Positions 1-7,231 of a stretch of DNA of 64,000 bases are shown here, in pieces. Each line of letters opens with the position of its first letter. The first letter of the stretch is position 1. The stretch comes from RGIG1681 sp017467625 (lineage in GTDB: Bacteria; Bacillota; Clostridia; Christensenellales; UBA1242). A model generated the notes under the pieces. It saw only the letters and a list, made by a program, of their open reading frames with translations, had not been told where the DNA came from and made no database searches. The DNA is taken from positions 186,001 through 250,000 of the forward strand of contig JAFUSN010000003.1 in NCBI GenBank assembly GCA_017467625.1, in the 5' to 3' direction. Position numbers and translations under genes: made by a program.

Positions 1-604
1 AAAAACAGCCATGAATCTCAGATTAATTCGTGTTTCAGCAGCAATCAATGCTGGAAACTCTGGTGGAAGTTTGTTTGATTTAACGGGAAGGTTAATTGGA
101 ATTGTAAATGGAAAAGTTGAAAGTTCAAGTTATGACAACGTTGGATATGCAATTCCAATAAACATAGCATCTCGTTTGGCTGATTTAATTATAAGTCAGT
201 GTGACAACACTTCAAACACGGAAATAAAGGTAATTAAACTTAATTCAATTGGAATTGAGCTCGGTGAACCTTATGTTGCAAAAGCTGATTATGATAGTTC
301 ATCTTTAAGATGGGAAACTGTAACATATTCAACTGTTAAAACTTCAATTGGGGTAGCAGCCGCTGCTGGAATTAGTGATGGAAACATAATAACAAAAGTT
401 GAAATTGATGGAACTGTCTATTCAAGTTCAAACTATTTAAAAAACGCTTATGATTTTAATGATTTATTGCTTTTAATTTCATTAAATGATGTTTCAACCC
501 ACACATTAAAAATCACAGTGCTTGAAAGCATAAATAACACCGTCTCTGAAGTTGAGCACACACTAACCGTTGACGAAACGAATTTTGTTAAAATAGATGC
601 TTAA
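1..604 (+). CDS. Trypsin-like (HtrA/DegP-type) serine protease, C-terminal part, 5' truncated
   Basis: The reading frame is open to the window edge, so only the C-terminal ~200 residues are present and the ATG at 11 is probably internal. The motif NAGNSGGSLFD matches the block around the nucleophilic serine of S1C proteases (GNSGG). It is followed by the usual strand (RLIGIVNGKV) and the GYAIPI segment. The last ~120 residues contain AAAAGISDGNIITKVEIDG, which looks like a divergent PDZ domain. Proteases of this family degrade or process misfolded or surface proteins, usually anchored outside the membrane; the anchor would lie outside the window. A strong terminator follows directly. The catalytic His and Asp cannot be checked. 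Confidence 0.8.
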   Translation, partial: KTAMNLRLIRVSAAINAGNSGGSLFDLTGRLIGIVNGKVESSSYDNVGYAIPINIASRLADLIISQCDNTSNTEIKVIKLNSIGIELGEPYVAKADYDSSSLRWETVTYSTVKTSIGVAAAAGISDGNIITKVEIDGTVYSSSNYLKNAYDFNDLLLLISLNDVSTHTLKITVLESINNTVSEVEHTLTVDETNFVKIDA

Positions 605-613
605 AATACAAAT

Positions 614-638
614 AAAGGCCCTAAATTCAGGGCCTTTT
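614..638 (+). terminator. Intrinsic terminator of the trypsin-like protease gene
   Basis: The arms AAAGGCCCT and AGGGCCTTT enclose a short AT loop, with a T-rich tail immediately 3'. Confidence 0.85.
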
Positions 639-739
639 TCTTTTGCCAAAAATAGACAATAAAGAACCAAACAAGTCAAATCTCTTTAAGTTAATAAGTG
701 GTAATAGGTGTTAAAATCAATTTGTAGGAGGGAAGAGTT

Positions 740-1054
740 ATGGACATTAAATACACCAGTTCAGAAAAATCAGTTTCAGCGTTACTTTGCGGTGAACTTG
801 ATGAATATTCAGCCGAGTTTGTGAGAATTTCACTTGATGATGTTGCGGGCAAACTGAGTGATAAACAAAAGGAACTAATTTTGGATTTTTCAGGCGTAAC
901 TTTTATGGATAGCACGGGAATTGGAATGCTACTTGGAAGGTATAATAAATTTATTAAAAAAGATGTTTCAATTTATATAAAAAATCCATCATCTTATGTA
1001 AACAGAATTTTTGAAATGACAGGAATATATCAAATTATTCCAAAGGTAGGTTAA
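740..1054 (+). CDS. spoIIAA: Anti-sigma F factor antagonist SpoIIAA
   Basis: A 104-residue STAS-domain protein. The motif FMDSTGIGMLLGRY carries the serine (about residue 57) that SpoIIAB phosphorylates and SpoIIE dephosphorylates. Unphosphorylated SpoIIAA displaces sigma F from SpoIIAB, switching on forespore transcription. An AGGAGGG ribosome-binding site lies about 7 bases before the ATG. It is the first gene of the three-gene spoIIA operon, with spoIIAB starting within 10 bases of its stop. Length and order match the B. subtilis operon. No clear sigma H promoter was recognised upstream. Confidence 0.95.
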   Translation: MDIKYTSSEKSVSALLCGELDEYSAEFVRISLDDVAGKLSDKQKELILDFSGVTFMDSTGIGMLLGRYNKFIKKDVSIYIKNPSSYVNRIFEMTGIYQIIPKVG

Positions 1055-1063
1055 GGAGTGAAT

Positions 1064-1492
1064 ATGGAATTTGATAATTATTTTAAGCTTGAATTTGAAG
1101 CAAAAAATGTAAATGAAAGTTTTGCAAGAAGTGTTGCTGCTGTGTTTTGCACAACCTCGCTTTCGCCAACGCTTTCAGAAGTAAACGACATAAGAACAGC
1201 AGTTAGTGAAGCGGTAACAAATTCAATTGTTCATGGCTATTCAAACAAAGGAGGAAAAATTGTTCTTGAAGCGGGAATTGTTGACTCAACTGTCTACATA
1301 ACCGTAACTGATTTTGGCTCTGGAATTGACGATATTGAAATGGCGCTTCAACCATTTTACACAAGCAAGGCTTCCGAGGAGCACTCTGGAATGGGGTTCA
1401 CTTTAATGGATTCATTTATGAACGGGCTTGAAGTTAAGCCAAACAAACCAACTGGTTTAATTGTAAAAATGAAGAAGGTTATCAAAGGTTAA
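1064..1492 (+). CDS. spoIIAB: Anti-sigma F factor / serine kinase SpoIIAB
   Basis: A ~142-residue GHKL ATPase. The N box reads SEAVTNSIVHGY, the G1 box DFGSGI and the G2 region GMGFTLM. It holds sigma F inactive and phosphorylates SpoIIAA. An in-frame GTG lies at 1058, but AAGGAG at 1053-1058 overlaps it and sits 5 bases before the ATG at 1064, so that ATG is taken as the start. The stop overlaps the sigF start in a TAATG arrangement, suggesting translational coupling that would balance anti-sigma and sigma levels. Confidence 0.95.
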   Translation: MEFDNYFKLEFEAKNVNESFARSVAAVFCTTSLSPTLSEVNDIRTAVSEAVTNSIVHGYSNKGGKIVLEAGIVDSTVYITVTDFGSGIDDIEMALQPFYTSKASEEHSGMGFTLMDSFMNGLEVKPNKPTGLIVKMKKVIKG

Positions 1493-2229
1493 TGGATGAA
1501 TATAAACCCTTAACTGAAGGTGAAGTTTGCGAACTTATCAAGCAAGCAAAAGGTGGTGACACTGAAGCAAGTGAAAAGCTTGTGAACGCAAACTTCCCAC
1601 TCATTAAAGCAGTTGTCAAAGGCTATTTAAACAAGGGCACCGACTATGAGGATCTTTATCAAATTGGTTGCGTAGGATTTTTAAAGGCAATCAAAAATTT
1701 CAATCCAAGTTTTGATGTAAAATTTTCAACTTATGCCGTTCCAATGGTCGCTGGTGAAATCAAAAGATTTTTGCGTGATGATGGAATGATAAAGGTTTCA
1801 AGGTCAATTAAAACCCTTGCAATAAAAATAAGGTCGTTCATTGAAGAAGAAAAACGGATTAAGGGAGAAGGTCCAACAATTTCTGAAATTGCAAAACATT
1901 TTGGCGAAGAAGAAGATGAAATTATTTTGGCACTTGACTCTTCCCGTGCTCCAATTTCACTTCAAGCAAAACTTGATGAAGATGATCCTTCTGGTCAAAG
2001 TTTTGAAAATAAACTTGTTTTACCAGATAAAAGTGATGACATTATTGACAAAATAATGTTAAAAGATGAAATCAAAAAGCTTGATGAAAAAGAAAAAAAG
2101 TTAATTCTTCTTCGTTTTTTTAGAGGAAAAACCCAAGGTGAAGTTGCTGAAATTATGAATATTTCGCAAGTTCAGGTATCAAGACTTGAAGCAAAAATAA
2201 TAGAACAATTAAAATCAAAGTTAAAATAA
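1492..2229 (+). CDS. sigF: RNA polymerase sigma factor SigF (forespore)
   Basis: A 245-residue sigma-70 family protein of the sporulation group. Region 2 includes YEDLYQIGCVGFLKAIKNF and the FSTYAVPMVAGEIKRFLRDD stretch. Region 3 follows at about 110-160, and a helix-turn-helix region 4 ends the protein (KTQGEVAEIMNISQVQVSRLE). Operon position after spoIIAA-spoIIAB identifies it as sigma F rather than sigma G or B. It directs early forespore genes once SpoIIAB releases it. The ATG shares one base with the spoIIAB stop. Confidence 0.95.
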   Translation: MDEYKPLTEGEVCELIKQAKGGDTEASEKLVNANFPLIKAVVKGYLNKGTDYEDLYQIGCVGFLKAIKNFNPSFDVKFSTYAVPMVAGEIKRFLRDDGMIKVSRSIKTLAIKIRSFIEEEKRIKGEGPTISEIAKHFGEEEDEIILALDSSRAPISLQAKLDEDDPSGQSFENKLVLPDKSDDIIDKIMLKDEIKKLDEKEKKLILLRFFRGKTQGEVAEIMNISQVQVSRLEAKIIEQLKSKLK

Positions 2230-2402
2230 AAAAAGTGTGTTTTGAATATACGCCTCTCAGTTTGAATACACTTTAATAAGAAAACATAAATGCGTCTAAT
2301 TTAGCCACAATTCGACAATAAATTTTCATATTCAACTTTAATAGAAAAATTATAATTTGTGAGTTAAAAGCGTCATTATTACAATAGAGGGGTAATTTGT
2401 AT

Positions 2403-3167
2403 ATGAAGATATTTTGCACAAAAATAAAATCAGTGGTCAGTGTGGTTGTCTTGCCACTAATTGCAATTTTGTTAGCTTTATTTATCGCGGTAACAAATAC
2501 AGGCGCTGTATATTTTGGAAATGCAATGAGGCTTGTTCCAATTTATAGAGTATCAACATCGGAGAAAAAAGTAGCACTAACATTTGATGCTGCATGGGGT
2601 TCGGATAAAACATCAAAAATAGTTGAAACATTAAATAGTTATGGAATAAAGGGAACATTTTTTCTGGTTGGATTTTGGATTGAAAAGAATGCTGACAAGG
2701 TAAAAATGATTGATGAGGCTGGTTTTGACATTGGAACACATTCAAACACTCATCCAAAAATGAGCACGCTTTCTGCAAGCCAAATTTCAAGTGAACTTTC
2801 AGTGTCAATGAAATTAATCACAGACATCACCGGTAAGCCTGTAAAATTTTTCAGGGCGCCATTTGGCGACTATAATGACACAGTTTTAAACGAAGCATCA
2901 TCTCTTGGACTAAAAACAATTCAGTGGGATGTTGATAGCTTAGATTGGAAGGGACTTTCAGCCAATGAAATCCTGGCACGAGTTAAAGCAAGTGTTCAAA
3001 ATGGATCCATAATTTTATGTCATAACAATTCCGACCATATTCTTGATGCGCTTCCACTAATAATAAATTACCTAATTAGTGAAGGCTACAAAATGGTGAA
3101 AATATCGGAGTTAGTCTATGAAAATGACTATCTTATTGATAATAGCGGATTACAAAAACTTAAATAA
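2403..3167 (+). CDS. pdaB: PdaB-like polysaccharide deacetylase (sporulation)
   Basis: About 254 residues: one N-terminal membrane segment (about 10-35), then a NodB-type deacetylase domain. Motifs are LTFDAAWG (motif 1), GTHSNTHPKM (HxxxH zinc pair), RAPFGDYN (RxPFG) and DSLDW, ending in ILCHNN. The TFDxxWG form of motif 1, lacking the second Asp of classical TFDD enzymes, is characteristic of the PdaB (YbaN) group needed for late spore stability, which fits the sigF operon just upstream. The substrate (cortex peptidoglycan or another glycan) is inferred. A TTG at 2397 sits at better spacing from GAGGGG; the ATG at 2403 was preferred as a commoner start. Confidence 0.8.
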   Translation: MKIFCTKIKSVVSVVVLPLIAILLALFIAVTNTGAVYFGNAMRLVPIYRVSTSEKKVALTFDAAWGSDKTSKIVETLNSYGIKGTFFLVGFWIEKNADKVKMIDEAGFDIGTHSNTHPKMSTLSASQISSELSVSMKLITDITGKPVKFFRAPFGDYNDTVLNEASSLGLKTIQWDVDSLDWKGLSANEILARVKASVQNGSIILCHNNSDHILDALPLIINYLISEGYKMVKISELVYENDYLIDNSGLQKLK

Positions 3168-3181
3168 TTGAGGAAAAATAT

Positions 3182-3895
3182 ATGAACTATGCTGTTTATG
3201 AAAACAACAATCATGTCATACTAAAGGGAAAAATTCGGGAACTTCCCGTATATTCACACACTGTAATGGGAGAAGGATTTTTTGAAATGTTTATTGAGGT
3301 CAAAAGACTGTCAAACGAGGTTGATATTTTGCCTGTAACCATTTCAGAAAGATTGATTGGAGATTTTAAACTGGGTGATGAAATTGGAATTCATGGGCAA
3401 TTTAGAAGTTACAATAAACTTGAAGATGAAAAAAGCAAGTTAATGCTTACAATTTTTGTTAAAGAATTGTTAAACCCAAATGAAATGAGTGAAAGTAATC
3501 AAATTTATTTAATTGGCTACATATGCAAAGAACCAATATATAGAACCACGCCATTTGGTAGGGAAATCTGTGATTGTTTGCTTGCAGTTAATCGAGCTTA
3601 TAACAAAAGTGATTATTTGCCATGCATTGCATGGGGACGAAATGCGAGATTTGTTCGTGATTTAGGAGTTGGCGAAAAACTTGAAGTTCAGGGACGCGTT
3701 CAAAGCAGAAAATACCAAAAACGAGTTGATGATAACACTTTTGAAACAAGAACAGCTTATGAAATTTCATTATCAAGCATAATGCTTTCAACTGAACCAA
3801 ACTTTGCAATTGGTTCAGGCTATGAAATGCTGGAAAATTCAGGTGTTATGCCTGACATAACAGCATCAAAAACCGCGAGTAATGAAGTTGTATAA
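3182..3895 (+). CDS. Single-stranded DNA-binding-like protein with two OB folds
   Basis: A 237-residue soluble protein with two tandem SSB-like OB-fold segments. The first (about 10-100) has VILKGKIRELP and LGDEIGIHGQF. The second (about 105-205) has NQIYLIGYICKEP, FGREICDCLLAVNR and CIAWGRNARFV, followed by GVGEKLEVQGRVQSRKY, resembling the core of primosomal or SSB-type proteins. The second half is the better match to canonical SSB. There is no acidic C-terminal tail of the usual SSB type, so this is probably not the main replication SSB. It starts 14 bases after the pdaB stop and may share its transcript. Confidence 0.7.
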   Translation: MNYAVYENNNHVILKGKIRELPVYSHTVMGEGFFEMFIEVKRLSNEVDILPVTISERLIGDFKLGDEIGIHGQFRSYNKLEDEKSKLMLTIFVKELLNPNEMSESNQIYLIGYICKEPIYRTTPFGREICDCLLAVNRAYNKSDYLPCIAWGRNARFVRDLGVGEKLEVQGRVQSRKYQKRVDDNTFETRTAYEISLSSIMLSTEPNFAIGSGYEMLENSGVMPDITASKTASNEVV

Positions 3896-3896
3896 A

Positions 3897-3921
3897 AAAA
3901 CACTGCAAATTGCAGTGTTTT
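3897..3921. terminator. Bidirectional terminator between convergent genes
   Basis: AAAACACTGC and GCAGTGTTTT form a perfect stem with T-rich tails in both directions. It serves the OB-fold gene on + and the PlsC-like gene on -. Confidence 0.85.
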
Positions 3922-5032
3922 ATTTTATTCTTAACAAATCAACCAAAATGTAAAGGTTTTCATTAGTTTCACCTTGAAGTCCAAAAATTGTTCCATTTTT
4001 AAGGGTTATTTTTAAAATGTTATCTGGAAGTAAATAGGCATCATAAATTTCTGTGAATTTAATTATTTTCTCGCCATAAACTAGTTTATTTACAAAAATT
4101 TCCACATTAACTTTTGACTCTAGTTTATGCTTATCTTCAAATGATAGTTGCAACAGATTAATATTGTGATATTGAATCAAAGGCTTTTTTAAGTTTTTTA
4201 ATTTTTTTAGTTCATTAAATTGAAATTTACTTAAATCGTCAAAGTCTTCAATCCCGTTAAATAATGCAATAAGGCCATTCTCATCAATTTCAAGTGCTGT
4301 TCCACAATTTGAACATTTAATGCAGTTAAACTCGCTATAAATTGAAAATAATTCTTTACATTTTGGACAACAATAAACAACTTTTTCAAGTCCTTCAGCC
4401 CGAGTTTTAGTTGTTATGTTAATTGGAAACTTTCTTGCATAAGTGCTTGCAGATGATGGCATTGAATCATTAAACAAGGCGTTTATGTAAGTTGAGTCAC
4501 TCCCATGAATTTTTTCTGGTTTAATTATTGAGTGCAAAATAAATTTTGCTTCACACTTGTTCTGTTTTTTTGCCCAAACAGGAAGTTCAAAAAATGGACC
4601 ATGAATTGTCAAAAATTTGATTGTCATTTTTAGTTTGGTTAAAAAATCTGTAATATTTATTGAAATTTTTGCAACTTCTCCAAAAACTGTTAAATTTCTT
4701 TCTGGAAAAACAACAACAGAGATATTGTTTTCAGCAAGTGTTTTGAAGGCATCTAAAAGTTTTTTTTCTTCTTGTTTTTTTAGTGTTCCATCGTCAATGC
4801 AAGCAAGAGTTTCTTGTTTAAGAAAAACAAATGGAACATTAAAGTAATTTTGAACAAACAGCGCATCAAATTTAGTGGATTTGTTAACCACAAAAATATT
4901 TGCCGAATGATCTTCAAGTTTTGAGCTCAAAAAACCAAACTTTTTTGAAGTCCAAAAACTTTTAAATTTACCATGAGGAATATCAAAAAAATTGAGGTTT
5001 GTATGTTCCAATAAAAATCTATATCTGCTCAT
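3920..5032 (-). CDS. PlsC-like acyltransferase homologue with zinc ribbon, degenerate catalytic motif
   Basis: 370 residues. The N-terminal half follows the order of lysophosphatidate acyltransferase (PlsC) blocks: NKSTKFD where NHxSxxD is expected, VFLKQE (block II), VVFPERNLTVFG (block III, normally FPEGTRS) and GPFFELPVW (block IV, the Pro near valine). The catalytic His of HX4D is replaced by Lys, so activity is doubtful. Around residues 220-245 lie CCPKC and CIKCSNCG, a zinc ribbon. The C-terminal ~110 residues are unrecognised and mixed alpha/beta. The gene stands alone, convergent with the OB-fold gene. It could be a regulatory or scaffold relative of PlsC. Confidence 0.5.
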   Translation of the reverse strand: MSRYRFLLEHTNLNFFDIPHGKFKSFWTSKKFGFLSSKLEDHSANIFVVNKSTKFDALFVQNYFNVPFVFLKQETLACIDDGTLKKQEEKKLLDAFKTLAENNISVVVFPERNLTVFGEVAKISINITDFLTKLKMTIKFLTIHGPFFELPVWAKKQNKCEAKFILHSIIKPEKIHGSDSTYINALFNDSMPSSASTYARKFPINITTKTRAEGLEKVVYCCPKCKELFSIYSEFNCIKCSNCGTALEIDENGLIALFNGIEDFDDLSKFQFNELKKLKNLKKPLIQYHNINLLQLSFEDKHKLESKVNVEIFVNKLVYGEKIIKFTEIYDAYLLPDNILKITLKNGTIFGLQGETNENLYILVDLLRIK

Positions 5033-5132
5033 ATTTCAATTATATACAATTTTTGTTTAAATTCAAATAAATTTGTTTGTGTTTATCAGCAAAATTAATT
5101 ATAATGAAAACAGTACTTTTTAGGAGAAGAAA

Positions 5133-6320
5133 ATGGATTTATTTCAAAAATGTAAAGATTTTACCAGGGTAAAAGAAGTTAAGGAACTTGGTATTTATCC
5201 ATACTTTCATGTGCTTGAGTCAAAGCAAGACACAGTTGTTAACATGGAAGGTCACAGAGTAATAATGGTTGGCTCAAACAACTATCAAGGTTTAACATGT
5301 GATCCTCGTGTAATTAAAGCCTCAGTAAAGGCAACAGAAGAGTTTGGTTCTGGTTGTTCCGGTTCAAGATTTTTAAATGGAACAACAAGTTTGCATATTC
5401 AACTTGAAAAGGAACTTGCAGAGTTTCTTGGAAAGGAAGACTGTGTAACAATGAGCACAGGTTTTCAAACCAATCTTGGTGTAATTTCATGTATTGCAGG
5501 GCGAAATGACTATATTTTCTGTGATAAAGAAAACCATGCATCAATTTATGATGGGTGCAGATTGTCTTACGCAAAAATGGTTAGATTCGAACATCTTGAC
5601 TATGATGATTTGGAAAGAAAGCTTGCAGAGTGCCCAGCAGACGCAGGAAAGCTTATTGTTACTGATGGAATTTTCTCAATGACAGGTGACATTGCTGATC
5701 TTCCACGCCTTGTAGAACTCAAACATAAGTATGGTGCAAGAATCATGGTTGATGATGCACACTCATTTGGTGTTCTTGGAAAAACAGGTGCTGGAACTGC
5801 TGAATACTTTGGATTGGTTGATGAAGTTGACCTTATTTATGGAACTTTTTCAAAATCACTTGCAAGTATGGGTGGCTACTGTGCATGTGACCACATTGTT
5901 GCTGAATACATTCGTCATAATTCAAGACCATTCATCTTTAGTGCTTCAATAACTCCAGGGTGTTTGGCTGCAACGCTTGAAGCCCTTCACATAATTAAAA
6001 ATGAACCTGAAAGAGTGGCTCATTTAACTGAAGTTGCTGAATATATGAGAAAACTTCTTCGTGAAAGAGGAATTAAGTTTGCTCCAAGCAAGGCTCCAAT
6101 CATTGCACTGTTTACATATGATGAAAAGGTAACATTAGCAGTATGTAAGCGTTTGTTTGAACTTGGCGTTTACGCAAACCCAGTTTTAACACCAGCAACA
6201 CCTCCAGGGCAGTGTCTTGTTAGAACAACATACACAACAACCCACACACCTGAGATTCTAGAGGAAGCTGCTGATATCATTGCAAAAGTGTTTAATGAAT
6301 TTGGTTTAATTGAAAAATAA
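5133..6320 (+). CDS. PLP-dependent alpha-oxoamine synthase (serine palmitoyltransferase / KBL / BioF family)
   Basis: 395 residues, fold-type I PLP enzyme. The motifs are GSNNYQGL, GSGCSGSRFLNGT, ENHASIYDG (His stacking on PLP), DGIFSMTGD, VDDAHSFGVLG (Asp binding the pyridine N) and TFSKSLASMGGY with the Schiff-base Lys. The family condenses an amino acid with an acyl-CoA, releasing CO2. The N-terminal GIYPYFHVLESKQ resembles bacterial serine palmitoyltransferase-like enzymes more than BioF. No biotin, threonine-degradation or ketosphinganine-reductase genes are adjacent, so the substrate is undecided. It is a single-gene unit with its own AAGGAG-type site and terminator. Confidence 0.85.
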   Translation: MDLFQKCKDFTRVKEVKELGIYPYFHVLESKQDTVVNMEGHRVIMVGSNNYQGLTCDPRVIKASVKATEEFGSGCSGSRFLNGTTSLHIQLEKELAEFLGKEDCVTMSTGFQTNLGVISCIAGRNDYIFCDKENHASIYDGCRLSYAKMVRFEHLDYDDLERKLAECPADAGKLIVTDGIFSMTGDIADLPRLVELKHKYGARIMVDDAHSFGVLGKTGAGTAEYFGLVDEVDLIYGTFSKSLASMGGYCACDHIVAEYIRHNSRPFIFSASITPGCLAATLEALHIIKNEPERVAHLTEVAEYMRKLLRERGIKFAPSKAPIIALFTYDEKVTLAVCKRLFELGVYANPVLTPATPPGQCLVRTTYTTTHTPEILEEAADIIAKVFNEFGLIEK

Positions 6321-6321
6321 G

Positions 6322-6345
6322 AAAAGCCCAAGTTTATGGGCTTTT
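6322..6345 (+). terminator. Terminator of the alpha-oxoamine synthase gene
   Basis: The stem AAAAGCCCA/TGGGCTTTT is followed by TCTTTTTG. Confidence 0.85.
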
Positions 6346-6422
6346 CTTTTTGTTGTATAAAAGTTATAAAATAATAACCAAACAAACAATTTAAATTTTT
6401 TATAATTCAGTGACACGACTAT

Positions 6423-6451
6423 TTGAAATATAAATTTTTCAATGGTATAAT
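6423..6451 (+). promoter_or_regulatory. Orphan sigma A-type promoter
   Basis: TTGAAA at 6423-6428 and TATAAT at 6446-6451 are separated by 17 bases. No gene on + follows within 700 bases; the next gene is convergent. A transcript would be short (about 60-70 nt to the hairpin at 6500-6522) or antisense to the 87-residue gene. Confidence 0.45.
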
Positions 6452-6499
6452 AAGCGTGAGCGAAAGGGGCGAAGGTTAATTGTTAAGAAGGGAACAAAA

Positions 6500-6522
6500 A
6501 ATGACCACTTAAAGTGATCATT
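6500..6522 (-). terminator. Terminator of the Cys-rich protein gene
   Basis: On the minus strand AATGATCACTT pairs with AAGTGGTCATT (one G-T pair), followed by a run of T. The stem overlaps the stop codon. Confidence 0.75.
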
Positions 6523-6784
6523 ATTCATCATCATCATCTTTATCAAGTCCCATTTCTTTGTAAAAATCTTCAAGAGTTGGTTCTGCACCAGTTAGGTCTA
6601 TTTTATCTATTGGAATTTTAACATATCCTTTTTCATCCGTGTTAAACTGATCTAAACAAAGGCCGCAATTGTCGCATATTTTGTTTGGATCAAGGTCGCA
6701 TAAGTCGCATTCTCCACAATCTGTGCAACTTTTATTTTCATCTAAAACGCACATTCCGTTTTCATCACCATGAATTCTGTTCAT
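6521..6784 (-). CDS. Small Cys-rich acidic protein, function unknown
   Basis: 87 residues, not recognised. The first half holds eight cysteines. Apart from one near the start (MCVLDE), they are grouped as CTDCGECDLCD and CDNCGLC, a dense metal-binding pattern suggesting zinc or Fe-S binding. The second half is acidic, with a DDDDE C-terminus. There is no signal peptide or membrane segment. The RBS is AGGAG, about 5 bases before ATG. It is a monocistronic unit with its own terminator. The spacing is not a standard 2[4Fe-4S] ferredoxin (no CxxCxxCxxxCP), so electron transfer is not claimed. Confidence 0.65.
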   Translation of the reverse strand: MNRIHGDENGMCVLDENKSCTDCGECDLCDLDPNKICDNCGLCLDQFNTDEKGYVKIPIDKIDLTGAEPTLEDFYKEMGLDKDDDDE

Positions 6785-6845
6785 AAATTTCTCCTAAAAA
6801 TATTATACTCAAATTAAATTTAAAAGCAATACAAAATTATTGAAA

Positions 6846-7042
6846 AATAAAAACCACCACAAGAGTGATGGTTTTTTAATTGAGCTATAAGCCCGAAAAT
6901 AAAACATATAGCAAATAAAAGTTGGCACAAAAAGATTGCGAAGCAAGATTTTTCGATTGGTGCCAGACAAGCGAAGGGCATAGTGATAAAATAAAAACCA
7001 CCACAAAAGTGATGGTTTTTTTAATTGAACTATAAGCCCGAA
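6846..7042 (-). repeat. Two ~52-bp direct repeats each with a terminator hairpin, downstream of tRNA-Trp
   Basis: Copies at 6846-6897 and 6990-7042 differ at only a few positions. On the minus strand each reads CGGGCTTATAG[C/T]TCAATT, then a terminator (AAAACCATCAC with GTGGTGGTTTT and a T tail; stems at 6850-6875 and 6994-7019). The 5' part resembles the first ~15 bases of a tRNA-Ile/Ala gene. The 92-bp spacer contains a GGCAC...GTGCC hairpin near 6920-6962. The copy next to tRNA-Trp is probably its real terminator. Confidence 0.75.
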
Positions 7043-7047
7043 GCTTT

Positions 7048-7121
7048 TGGCAGGGGTGGAAGGAGTTGAACCCTCCTCTGGAGTTTTGGAGACTCTCATT
7101 CTACCGATGAACTACACCCCT
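7048..7121 (-). tRNA. tRNA-Trp (anticodon CCA)
   Basis: On the minus strand the acceptor AGGGGTG pairs with CACCCCT. The D arm is GTTC...GAAT. The anticodon loop CTCCAAA gives CCA, the T loop is TTCAACT, the discriminator is G, and CCA is encoded. The 27-43 pair of the anticodon stem is mismatched (A-C). Confidence 0.95.
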
Positions 7122-7231
7122 ATAAACAAGTAAAAGTATAGCATAGAAGTAAAAAAAATGTCAATATAATTTTATGATAAATTATTTGTTTAAAAGTTCA
7201 TTTTGTGTTAATATAAATTCAGAGGGAAACA

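Noticed and set aside
1841..2056. 71-residue ORF inside sigF
   Set aside because: Out-of-frame shadow of sigF with a low-complexity Lys/Leu translation.
2230..2275. Terminator after sigF
   Set aside because: AAAGTGT/ACACTTT arms exist but the loop is over 25 bases and no T run follows; too weak to call.
6809..7099. 96-residue minus-strand ORF across the tRNA-Trp downstream region
   Set aside because: It runs through the two terminator repeats and part of the tRNA gene; its repeated peptide simply translates the DNA repeat.
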